NCBI GenBank assembly: GCA_964637235.1
Contig: CAZWVR010000010.1
Span: 1 to 42,313, forward strand
DNA from: CAZWVR01 sp964637235
GTDB taxonomy: Bacteria; Bacteroidota; Bacteroidia; Bacteroidales; S143-33
Reading direction: 5' to 3'
Length of the DNA: 42,313 bases
In this document: piece by piece, positions 33,819-41,359 of the stretch
Layout: every line of letters begins with the position of its first letter
How positions within the stretch are numbered: the stretch's first letter is position 1
Made by a program: the position numbers and the translations under genes
Notes under the pieces: generated by a model
The model's input: the letters and a program-made list of their open reading frames with translations, nothing else
What the model was told of the DNA's origin: nothing
Databases searched by the model: none

Positions 33819-35051
33819 TTATAAATATATATCTTTGTTAATATCTTTTATAAAAGGCTGCACAGCTCTTTCAAATACACCTTGGACATAAGCAATTGCT
33901 AAACCATAATTTGTCACAGGAATACCTGCATCTATAGCAGGTTTAAGCCTATTTTTCAATTGTTTAGGTGTTAAGAGGCATCCTCCACACTGAATTACAA
34001 GTTTATATTGTTTTATATCCGGAAGTTTGTCTAAACCTGCAACTACGTCAAAATATAATTTTTTACCAGTAAAATCAGTTATCCATCTTGGTATTTTTAC
34101 ACGGCCAATATCCTCGCAAGAAATATGATGGGTACAAGATTCCAATAGTAAGACTTTGTCTCCATCTTTAAGTGAGGATATAACAGGAGTGCCTTCTATA
34201 TACTTCTGAAAATCGCCTTTAAGGCGTGCAAGTAATATACTAAAACCTGTCAGAGGTATATCAGGAGGAACAGAAGCTGCTGCTTTTAAAAAAATAGAAC
34301 TATCCGTAATTGCCAAAGCGGGTTTTATTTTTGTTTTACGTAAAAAAGCATCTACCTCACGTTCTTTTAGTACTATAGCTATACAATCATTATCCAAAAT
34401 ATCACGAATTGCTTGCACCTGCGGAAGAATTAGCCGTCCTGCTGGTGCTTCTAAATCTATGGGCGTTATTAGCATTACAATATCTCCATAATTGACTAAA
34501 TCGCCAATAAGTGAAGGTTGTTTATATGATGACTCCGGAAGAGTCCTTTTAATAGCTTCAATTATCACATTCAGTTTATCTGGTTTTATAGATGAAAATT
34601 CTATTACAGAAGTACTAAATTCATTTTCCAGTTGGATTTTCAGTCTGTAATTTAAAGGTTCTATGTCCGATTTATTATGGATAAGCAAAAAAGGAGTATC
34701 AAATTTATTAAGGTACTCAATAATAATACGTTCATAGTCTCCAAAGTTGTTATTTGTAAATAGAATTATTCCCAAATCTACTTGTTCAATAGTTTGTAAT
34801 GTTTTCTGAATTCTTTTTTTTCCAAGTTCTCCCTCATCGTCAATGCCAGCTGTATCAATAAGGATAACTGGCCCAAACCCTGTAATTTCATAAGATTTTT
34901 TAACCGGATCAGTTGTTGTTCCTGCAAAATCAGAGACTATTGCAATTTTCTGTCCAGTTATGGCATTTATAAAAGAGCTTTTACCGACATTTCTCCTTCC
35001 ATATATGCCTATATGGGGCTTTATTTCTTTCCCTTTTTTCATTTGTTGCAT
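33819..35051 (-). CDS. hydF: [FeFe]-hydrogenase maturation GTPase HydF
   Basis: HydF is the GTPase scaffold that carries the 2Fe precursor to the hydrogenase. The N-terminal GTPase has GRRNVGKS (18-25), a DTAG switch motif and NKSD. The C-terminal cluster site is C-T-H followed 46 residues later by CGGC; the residue before that second motif is Gln, where many HydF proteins have His. I place the start at 35051 (410 residues, MQQMKKGKEIKPHIGIYG), or possibly 35042. The longer GTG frame from 35096 would read through a terminator hairpin at 35060-35087. The gene lies after cydB on the same strand; hydE is about 20 kb away. No Shine-Dalgarno is seen. Confidence 0.92.
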   Translation of the reverse strand: MQQMKKGKEIKPHIGIYGRRNVGKSSFINAITGQKIAIVSDFAGTTTDPVKKSYEITGFGPVILIDTAGIDDEGELGKKRIQKTLQTIEQVDLGIILFTNNNFGDYERIIIEYLNKFDTPFLLIHNKSDIEPLNYRLKIQLENEFSTSVIEFSSIKPDKLNVIIEAIKRTLPESSYKQPSLIGDLVNYGDIVMLITPIDLEAPAGRLILPQVQAIRDILDNDCIAIVLKEREVDAFLRKTKIKPALAITDSSIFLKAAASVPPDIPLTGFSILLARLKGDFQKYIEGTPVISSLKDGDKVLLLESCTHHISCEDIGRVKIPRWITDFTGKKLYFDVVAGLDKLPDIKQYKLVIQCGGCLLTPKQLKNRLKPAIDAGIPVTNYGLAIAYVQGVFERAVQPFIKDINKDIYL

Positions 35052-35059
35052 AAATAGAA

Positions 35060-35087
35060 ATCCCCCGCCTAATAGCAAGCGGGGGAT
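35060..35087 (-). terminator. Terminator between cydB and hydF
   Basis: TCCCCCGC and its complement GCGGGGGA form a 9-bp stem (35060-35068 with 35079-35087) around a 10-base loop. On the minus strand it is followed by TTTCTATTT and then the hydF ATG, 8 bases away. It starts 22 bases after the cydB stop. Confidence 0.85.
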
Positions 35088-35109
35088 AAAATTCACACAT
35101 AAAACCGAC

Positions 35110-36159
35110 TTAATATTCTAAATCGCCTTCCGGACTTATTCTATCGCGGAAAGTTCTGTATGTCCATATCTGATAGAAAAGCACTATTGGTACAAGAATT
35201 ACGGCAACAATGGTCATAACTTTAAGTGTATATGCACTAGAAGAAGCATTCATTATGGTAATGCTATTAGCTGGATCATTAGAAGCAGGTATTAAATTAG
35301 GGAATAATCCAGCGAAAACCATAACAGTAGCAAATACAATAGTCAGAGCACCTGACCAAAATGCTTTTTTAAAGTCATCTTTCTTAATGTACAATCCAGC
35401 AAGAATAAGAGCTACTGCTGCTATTAAAGCAGATATATAGGTCAGGATCTTAGCTTTTGCAGGCCACATTTTTAGTCCGAACAATCCCCACAATACAAAT
35501 ATAACTGTTAAAATGAGTGTGATAATCCAAAATGTCCAAGCAGCCTTTTTAGCACGAGACATTATCGGATCAGTTGTTTTCAGAGCTAAGAAATTAGCTC
35601 CATGCATCAAAAATAGGAATACAAATACTAATCCACTCAAAATTGTAAATGGAGATAATAGACCTAAAAGTCCTCCATGATAATAAACATAAGGAGCACC
35701 ATTATAATTAGGATCTGGCGTTAATGGAACTCCTTGCATAAGATTTCCTACTGCAACACCCCAGAGTAATGCAATAATAAAACTTGAAATAGCAAAACCC
35801 CAATCCCAAGTATTTCGACCTTTTTCAGTTTCTGCCTTACTACGATATTCAAAAACAACTGCTCTGAATATCAGTCCTAAAAGCATTAGTACAAGAGCTA
35901 CATAGAAACCACTAAATAGTGTTGCATAAAAATGAGGGAATGCGGCAAAAGAAGCTCCTCCGGCTGTTAATAACCAAACTTCGTTGCCATCCCAAAAAGG
36001 ACCTATTGCATTCAGAATAGCTCTTCTTTCATTGTCTTTTTTTCCTAAAAAGGGTTGTAGCATACCTACTCCATAATCAAAGCCTTCAAGGAAGAAAAAG
36101 CCTATAAACAAAACTGTAATAAGTATAAACCATATTATTTGTAAAGCTGTTGGTTCCAT
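35110..36159 (-). CDS. cydB: Cytochrome bd oxidase subunit II
   Basis: The 349-residue membrane protein is the second subunit of the quinol-oxidising, high-affinity O2 reductase. About eight to nine transmembrane helices are visible, starting with LQIIWFILITVLFIGFFFLEGFDYGVGML. This contains the conserved FxLEGFDxGVG motif, followed by NAIGPFWDGNEVWLLTAGG, both diagnostic of CydB. Length is in the usual range. It follows cydA by 27 bases and forms one transcript with it, closed by the hairpin at 35060-35087. No small CydX-like gene is seen. The oxidase would protect the anaerobic enzymes here from O2 or support nanaerobic respiration. Confidence 0.95.
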   Translation of the reverse strand: MEPTALQIIWFILITVLFIGFFFLEGFDYGVGMLQPFLGKKDNERRAILNAIGPFWDGNEVWLLTAGGASFAAFPHFYATLFSGFYVALVLMLLGLIFRAVVFEYRSKAETEKGRNTWDWGFAISSFIIALLWGVAVGNLMQGVPLTPDPNYNGAPYVYYHGGLLGLLSPFTILSGLVFVFLFLMHGANFLALKTTDPIMSRAKKAAWTFWIITLILTVIFVLWGLFGLKMWPAKAKILTYISALIAAVALILAGLYIKKDDFKKAFWSGALTIVFATVMVFAGLFPNLIPASNDPANSITIMNASSSAYTLKVMTIVAVILVPIVLFYQIWTYRTFRDRISPEGDLEY

Positions 36160-36186
36160 AGTTTATTTTTTTTTGTTTAACACTAA

Positions 36187-37581
36187 TTAAGCAAGTTCTG
36201 CATTGGGTTGAACATTCTCTTCTTCGGGAGTTTTTTTAGCATATTTAATCATCAAACCAACTTCAACCACTATCAATATAGCATAGAGCAATCCCATAGT
36301 TATTAAAGAGAACCAAACATCAGAAGTATGCAAATTAGGAGATACAGCAGCTCTTACAGGAAACAAACCATATACTATAAATGGCTGTCGACCTATTTCT
36401 GCCATTAACCAACCAAATGATGTAGCTATAAATGGTAAGAATAGTGTCCAAAATGCTAATTTAAGGAACCACTTTTTCTCCATAAACTTTTTAAACAAAG
36501 CTAAAAAGCCAACCAAAAGCATAATTAAACCTGCGTAAACCATGATTCTAAAACTCCAATAAGTTATACCAACAGGAGGAACATAATCTATTTTACCATA
36601 TTTAGCTTCTAAATCTTTAAATTTCTCTCCATATTTTTGGAGATATTCCTCTCTGAGCTCTTTAATACCTTTAACAGGTTTACCCCACTTATCATAAGAT
36701 AGGAAGCCAAGCATTCCAGGGATCTTTATTTCTGCACTATTAGTACTATCCTTAGTATTAGGAATAGCAAAAAGAGTAAAATCTGATGTAGTTTCCCAAG
36801 CAGCTTCAGCTGCTGCCATTTTCATTGGCTGATGTTTTACCAAAAATTGACCTTGATAGTGTCCTATAATTATTACAAATACGATACCTATAAAACCATA
36901 AATAGCAGACATTCTAAAAGAAGTGCGGAAAATATCAGAATCTTTCTTACGTAATAAGTGATATGCACTAATACCCAATACAAAGAAACCTGCGGTAGTC
37001 AAAGCGCTGAAAAATACATGAGGCCATTGATATAAAAAGTTCGGATTAGTAATAAGTTTTCCAAAGTTTTCCATAAGTACACGGCTATTATCTGCTGCCA
37101 TCTTATATCCAACAGGCTCCTGCATAAAAGAGTTAGCAATAAGAATCCAAATAGCCGATAAATTAGAACCTATTGCCACTAACCACATTACTGCGGCATG
37201 TAATTTTTTAGAGAGTTTTTCCCATCCAAAAATCCAAACTCCTAAGAGAGTAGATTCCAGATAGAATGCTAATAAGGCTTCTATTGCCAAAGGAGCACCG
37301 AAAATATCACCCATAAACCGAGAATAACCTGCCCAGTTCAATCCGAATTGAAATTCCTGAACAATACCAGTAGCAACACCCAAAGCAAAGTTTATAAGAA
37401 ATAGAGTTCCCCAATATTTTGCCATTTTTTTATACTTCTCGTCCCCGGTTCTTACATAACGGCTTTCAATAATAGCTACAAAGATTGATAAACCTAAGGT
37501 TAAGGGGACGAAAAGAAAATGGTAAACCGTAGTAATTGCAAACTGCCACCGCGACAGCGCAATAACACCATCTAAATTCAT
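36187..37581 (-). CDS. cydA: Cytochrome bd oxidase subunit I
   Basis: The 464-residue subunit carries the three hemes. Its N-terminus LSRWQFAITTVYHFLFVPLTLGL holds the heme b595 ligand H21. H188 in QWPHVFFSALTTAGFF matches the b558 histidine. FGWLMAEIGRQPF supplies the b558 methionine region. The charged E101 and E109 (IEALLAFYLES) lie in the proton path. The quinol loop (about 265-325) is short. About nine transmembrane segments are present. Co-transcribed with cydB. The 89 bases before it hold an inverted repeat but no convincing TAnnTTTG element. Confidence 0.95.
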   Translation of the reverse strand: MNLDGVIALSRWQFAITTVYHFLFVPLTLGLSIFVAIIESRYVRTGDEKYKKMAKYWGTLFLINFALGVATGIVQEFQFGLNWAGYSRFMGDIFGAPLAIEALLAFYLESTLLGVWIFGWEKLSKKLHAAVMWLVAIGSNLSAIWILIANSFMQEPVGYKMAADNSRVLMENFGKLITNPNFLYQWPHVFFSALTTAGFFVLGISAYHLLRKKDSDIFRTSFRMSAIYGFIGIVFVIIIGHYQGQFLVKHQPMKMAAAEAAWETTSDFTLFAIPNTKDSTNSAEIKIPGMLGFLSYDKWGKPVKGIKELREEYLQKYGEKFKDLEAKYGKIDYVPPVGITYWSFRIMVYAGLIMLLVGFLALFKKFMEKKWFLKLAFWTLFLPFIATSFGWLMAEIGRQPFIVYGLFPVRAAVSPNLHTSDVWFSLITMGLLYAILIVVEVGLMIKYAKKTPEEENVQPNAELA

Positions 37582-37627
37582 AGGCTTTTTTTTTATCTCT
37601 GCTAAAATAATAAATTTTCAAAAAAAC

Positions 37628-37651
37628 AAAAAAATTGGAACCAATTTTTTT
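37628..37651. repeat. Inverted repeat upstream of cydA
   Basis: AAAAAAATTGG and CCAATTTTTTT flank a 2-base centre (AA). On the minus strand it is followed by further T-runs. It could be the terminator of the gene ending at 37671 or an operator 47 bases upstream of the cydA ATG. The very tight centre favours a DNA-level site, the T-run favours termination. Confidence 0.45.
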
Positions 37652-37670
37652 TTAAAATTATGCTATGTTA

Positions 37671-38405
37671 TTAAAAATAACTTCTAAAAAACATATTCAA
37701 TTTCAAACGTCTACTAACCTTTTTATTAAATTTCAGACTAAATGATTTTTGTAGGTCAGAAAAATTATAACTGACTGTTGTAGCATTAAAATTAACATTG
37801 GATAAAATTTTCTTGGGCTTAAATTTTAATGAATAAAGCAATTTCCATTGAGCCATATATAATGGAATATTTTCTGTAATAGTCTGATTTTCATATAAAT
37901 TGATATAGTGAAAAAGAGTAGAATATAACTTTCTATCCATAGCAAACATAGCAGTTTTTAATAAAAGCTGCTTTCGCTTATCATAAGACAGCAAATGTAT
38001 TGACTGGCTATCTGTCATTCTCCATATAGAATCAGCTATATATTGTGGTATTTTCAGCTTTTTACAAGATATATAAAACAAATCATGCTCTCTATTTATA
38101 TATCTTTCAGAAGGATAGAGACATCTAAGTCGAAGAACAGTAAAAAACACATAATTATAACGCTTTAACAAATAATAACTTTCTGCTAAATTTAAAAAAA
38201 ATTCTGAGCCATAAGCATAATTATTGCAAAATAAACTATCTGAAATAATTTCTGCATTTCGCATACTTATAGCTATTAAATCTCGTCTTTGCTGATTGTT
38301 GATAATTTCAAGATATTGACTTTCTGCTTTTATGTTAAAATTTTGACTATAAACTCCTGACGATAATAAAATCACGATTAAGAATATCAAATTAATTGAT
38401 TTCAT
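37671..38405 (-). CDS. Secreted or periplasmic protein of unknown function
   Basis: I do not recognise this 244-residue protein. It starts with a signal peptide (about 1-20, ending VYSQ). Most of the rest is predicted helical and contains TPR-like spacing (FLNLAESYYLLKRYNYVFFTVLRLRCLYPSERY). The end (about 205-244) turns to alternating residues and closes with LNMFFRSYF, a possible outer-membrane strand. It starts 4 bases after the stop of the next gene upstream (38410-38973), so the two form an operon and may act together in the envelope. Confidence 0.65.
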   Translation of the reverse strand: MKSINLIFLIVILLSSGVYSQNFNIKAESQYLEIINNQQRRDLIAISMRNAEIISDSLFCNNYAYGSEFFLNLAESYYLLKRYNYVFFTVLRLRCLYPSERYINREHDLFYISCKKLKIPQYIADSIWRMTDSQSIHLLSYDKRKQLLLKTAMFAMDRKLYSTLFHYINLYENQTITENIPLYMAQWKLLYSLKFKPKKILSNVNFNATTVSYNFSDLQKSFSLKFNKKVSRRLKLNMFFRSYF

Positions 38406-38409
38406 TAGT

Positions 38410-38973
38410 TTAAAATTTTAAATTAAAACCTATCATTGGCATACTTTTATTATATGCATTGGTATAAAGTTGAAATTTAAGAGAATATTTATATCTAATA
38501 AGTTCCTGTTTCTTATGCAATCGTGCCTGACCATCTATTACATCAAACAGATAAGATGCAATAATTATGGATAAAGCAGTATTTATGATATAAATATCAA
38601 TTTTGTTATTACTTAAAGATGTACTACTTATGTTGCTGCCTACATATCTAAATAAAATATTATACCATTTAAAGCCATATTTATAATTTTCATAAGTTAG
38701 CAAAGCATAAGAGGAAAGCCTCAATCCCAGCAAAGTATATCCTAAGGTATAATCTTTGGCTTGAAAGTGAATATATCCGGGAACAAAAGCGGCATATATA
38801 AAATCCTGCATTCGTATATTTCTTGACAATAACTGAAATTCATCTGCACTCATTTGTTTAGTAATTGATGGTAATAAAAAATTTTGATTTTTCGTTTTTA
38901 GGTAAAAATCAATATCCTGAGAAAAAAGCCAATGGCTTATTAAAATGAAACAAAAAAATAAGCTTTTTTTCAT
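38410..38973 (-). CDS. Envelope protein of unknown function
   Basis: The 187-residue protein has a signal peptide (about 1-18, ending LFSQ). A segment FIYAAFVPGYIHFQAKDYTLGYTLLGLRLSSYALL (about 57-91) is close in style to the membrane-associated proteins of the DUF5683 kind, and a second hydrophobic segment (about 130-147, IYIINTALSIIIASYLFDVI) follows. The C-terminus NKSMPMIGFNLKF looks like an outer-membrane beta-strand ending in Phe. The family is not certain. It is first in a two-gene operon. Confidence 0.6.
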   Translation of the reverse strand: MKKSLFFCFILISHWLFSQDIDFYLKTKNQNFLLPSITKQMSADEFQLLSRNIRMQDFIYAAFVPGYIHFQAKDYTLGYTLLGLRLSSYALLTYENYKYGFKWYNILFRYVGSNISSTSLSNNKIDIYIINTALSIIIASYLFDVIDGQARLHKKQELIRYKYSLKFQLYTNAYNKSMPMIGFNLKF

Positions 38974-38990
38974 CTCAATCTACTTTTTTA

Positions 38991-38998
38991 CAAAAGTA
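38991..38998 (-). promoter_or_regulatory. -7 element for the two-gene envelope operon
   Basis: CAAAAGTA on the plus strand reads TACTTTTG on the minus strand, matching TAnnTTTG, 17 bases before the ATG at 38973. CAAA at 39011 is too close (12 bases) for a standard -33. Confidence 0.4.
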
Positions 38999-39044
38999 TA
39001 AAATTTAACTCAAACATTAATAAAAATTACGATAGTCTATTTAT

Positions 39045-39082
39045 AATTATAATAAGCTAAATTAATTATAATAAGCTAAATT
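39045..39082. repeat. Perfect tandem repeat, 19 bp x 2
   Basis: The unit AATTATAATAAGCTAAATT occurs twice head to tail (39045-39063 and 39064-39082) without mismatch. It lies in the 233-base divergent intergenic region, between the two -7 elements. Confidence 0.9.
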
Positions 39083-39161
39083 TCAATAAATTGTAATATT
39101 GACAAAAAATTTTTTAACAAATTTCAAGCTATAAAGATATTATTTATAGGATTTTTTTTTA

Positions 39162-39169
39162 TATTTTTG
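39162..39169 (+). promoter_or_regulatory. -7 element for the GT5-like gene
   Basis: TATTTTTG matches TAnnTTTG and ends 37 bases before the ATG at 39207. No clear TTTG lies at the -33 distance. Confidence 0.45.
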
Positions 39170-39206
39170 CAAAACAAATGTTCTTTTTAATTTTAAATTC
39201 AGAGAT

Positions 39207-40010
39207 ATGAATAAAACAAAAGTACTTTTTATTTTACAACAGATGGAGCCCTATCTACCGGAAAATCTTATGTCAAAAAAGGGAAAGGAATTACCGCAAA
39301 ATATACAACAAAAAGGAAAAGAAATCCGAATTTTTATGCCCCGATATGGCTTTATTAAAGAGAGACGCTATCAATTACACGAGGTTATTCGTCTTTCCGG
39401 TATGAATATAATAGTTAATGATACCGACCATTCTCTTATAATAAAAGTAGCATCAATACCACAAGCTCGTATGCAGGTATATTTTATTGATAATGAGGAG
39501 TTTTTCCACAGAAAGGCTACTTTTTACGACGAAGAAGGAAATTTCTATGAAGATAACGATGAAAGAGCAATTTTTTATTCTAAAAGTGTATTAGAAACTA
39601 TAAAAAAACTACGTTGGTCTCCGGATATAGTATATATTCAAGGATGGTTAGCTGCTTTGGTACCTATATATATCCGTAAATTATATACAGAAGACCCAAT
39701 ATTCTCAAATACAAAAATCATAACCGCATTATTTAACGACGGCTTTACAGAAACCTTAAAACAAAAAATGAAGAAAAAAGCGAAATATGAAGGTATTACC
39801 GATAGAGACCTCTCACTTATAAATACCCCTAACTATGTAAACCTGATGAAACTCGCATTAAAATATTCTAATGGCGCTGTTTTGGAAGAAAATAATATAA
39901 ATCCAGAAATAACTGATTATATTAAAAAATTAAAAATCCCTGTTCTGGAAGCCACAAACGAAAATTATATTGATGAACATAATCAATTCTATGATAAACT
40001 TTTAAGTTAA
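39207..40010 (+). CDS. GT5 (glycogen/starch synthase N-terminal-like) protein, single domain
   Basis: The 267-residue protein corresponds to the N-terminal Rossmann half of glycogen synthases, in the short form widespread in Bacteroidota (NIQQKGKEIRIFMPRYGFIKERRYQLHEVIRLSG is diagnostic). The KTGGL nucleotide-sugar motif of real synthases is absent: the first loop reads QQMEPYLPENLMSKKG. The entire C-terminal GT-B domain is also missing. It is therefore unlikely to make glycogen alone and may be regulatory. In Bacteroidales this family often adjoins panC/panD and a DUF4270 gene; here only the DUF4270 partner follows, after 38 bases. The divergent neighbours on the left are unrelated. Confidence 0.85.
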   Translation: MNKTKVLFILQQMEPYLPENLMSKKGKELPQNIQQKGKEIRIFMPRYGFIKERRYQLHEVIRLSGMNIIVNDTDHSLIIKVASIPQARMQVYFIDNEEFFHRKATFYDEEGNFYEDNDERAIFYSKSVLETIKKLRWSPDIVYIQGWLAALVPIYIRKLYTEDPIFSNTKIITALFNDGFTETLKQKMKKKAKYEGITDRDLSLINTPNYVNLMKLALKYSNGAVLEENNINPEITDYIKKLKIPVLEATNENYIDEHNQFYDKLLS

Positions 40011-40022
40011 TATTTTTTTGTC

Positions 40023-40030
40023 TATGTTTG
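40023..40030 (+). promoter_or_regulatory. -7 element for the DUF4270-glmS pair
   Basis: TATGTTTG matches TAnnTTTG, 18 bases before the ATG at 40049. TTTA at 40001 is a weak -33 at 18 bases. Confidence 0.55.
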
Positions 40031-40048
40031 CACATATAATTTTAAGTT

Positions 40049-41353
40049 ATGAAATTAACATCTAAATTATTGATATTCAGTTTATTTAGCATATTGAGTT
40101 TTTCCTGTTATAATAAATTTACAATAGGTTTAGATTTACTCCCAAAGGAGGATCTTACAAGTATGCAAATAATTGATACTATTACCATTGTCGGCAGGAC
40201 AGTGGAAAGTGAACCAGTTAGAACAGACCAGCCGTCAGCACTTTTAATAGGTCGATACGAAGATCCTTATTTTGGAACTACTTCCGCAGGGTTTGTTGTA
40301 CAAATGCTACTTATTGACTATCCCGGTTTTCCTGACGATATAGTTCTGGATTCAATATGCTTTAAACTTCCTTTATATTATTCAAAAGATGATAAAGACG
40401 CCTACTATGGAGACCCTTTCAGTCCGGTCAGAGTTCATGTATATAGAATTTCTAACGAATTAAATAGCTCAGATAAACATTACTCTAATGAAGTGGTAGA
40501 TACCTCCGGATATACGTTAATTGGCGATGAGGTTATACGTTTTTCACCTTCTGATTCTATGCTAACAATTAAATTATCTAATGATTTTGGGCAATATCTT
40601 ATTGATAATGAAGACGATATATTTTATTCATACGGTACATACTTCCATCAAATAATAAAAGGCTTTTATTTTGAACCATATCAAGGCAATGGTGCAATAT
40701 ATAAAGTGGACATAAATAAAGACAGATGGCATACTAAATTTAAAATGGTAATGTATTATCATACAGAAAGTAAACCAGATAGTGAAAGGATATTCAATGG
40801 TGTTCAGGGGAATAATCTTTCACTCAGATATAACGTTTATAAACACGATTATACCAATGCAGCTTTTTATCAACAACTACAAAATCCTGACGATTACAAT
40901 AATACAATGATATTTTTGCAAGGAATGGGAGGAACAAAAGCAAAAATAAAATTTCCATACATAAAAAATCTGCGTAAGAAAAACTTTGTGATAAATAAAG
41001 CTGAATTAATATTTAAAATACCGGAACAAACAATTGGCAAATATCCGCCTATTTCTGAAATAGCCTTAATGGGGAAAGACACAGCTGGTAATGAAGTCTT
41101 TTTTCAAGATTTTATAGAACCTGTATCTAATTCATATATAGGGGCTAAATTAGAAAATTACAATGAATATAGACTAAACGTAACTCGTTTTATCCAAGCC
41201 GTGATAAATGGCAATTATGATAATATCGATTTTTACATTGTAAACAAAACTTCCTCAACAGATTTCAAAAGGACAGTACTTTCAACGTCATTAAATACTT
41301 CCGAGCCAATGAAACTTGTAATTTTTTATACTAAACTACCAACTTCAAAATAA
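40049..41353 (+). CDS. DUF4270 lipoprotein
   Basis: The 434-residue protein is an envelope lipoprotein: signal peptide with lipobox SFSC (C20), followed by YNKFTIGLDLLPKEDL, the conserved start of DUF4270. The rest is beta-rich, with blocks such as LLIGRYEDPYFGTTSAGFVVQM and a C-terminal NVTRFIQAVINGNYDNIDFYI segment that end the family. Its function is not established. Its usual company (GT5-like gene upstream, here also glmS 6 bases downstream) suggests that it is expressed with amino-sugar or envelope synthesis genes. The promoter lies in the 38-base gap. Confidence 0.88.
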   Translation: MKLTSKLLIFSLFSILSFSCYNKFTIGLDLLPKEDLTSMQIIDTITIVGRTVESEPVRTDQPSALLIGRYEDPYFGTTSAGFVVQMLLIDYPGFPDDIVLDSICFKLPLYYSKDDKDAYYGDPFSPVRVHVYRISNELNSSDKHYSNEVVDTSGYTLIGDEVIRFSPSDSMLTIKLSNDFGQYLIDNEDDIFYSYGTYFHQIIKGFYFEPYQGNGAIYKVDINKDRWHTKFKMVMYYHTESKPDSERIFNGVQGNNLSLRYNVYKHDYTNAAFYQQLQNPDDYNNTMIFLQGMGGTKAKIKFPYIKNLRKKNFVINKAELIFKIPEQTIGKYPPISEIALMGKDTAGNEVFFQDFIEPVSNSYIGAKLENYNEYRLNVTRFIQAVINGNYDNIDFYIVNKTSSTDFKRTVLSTSLNTSEPMKLVIFYTKLPTSK

Positions 41354-41359
41354 AAACTT

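Noticed and set aside
35052..35096. GTG start giving a 425-residue HydF
   Set aside because: The extra N-terminus is encoded by the terminator hairpin; HydF families begin just before the GTPase motif, as with the ATG at 35051.
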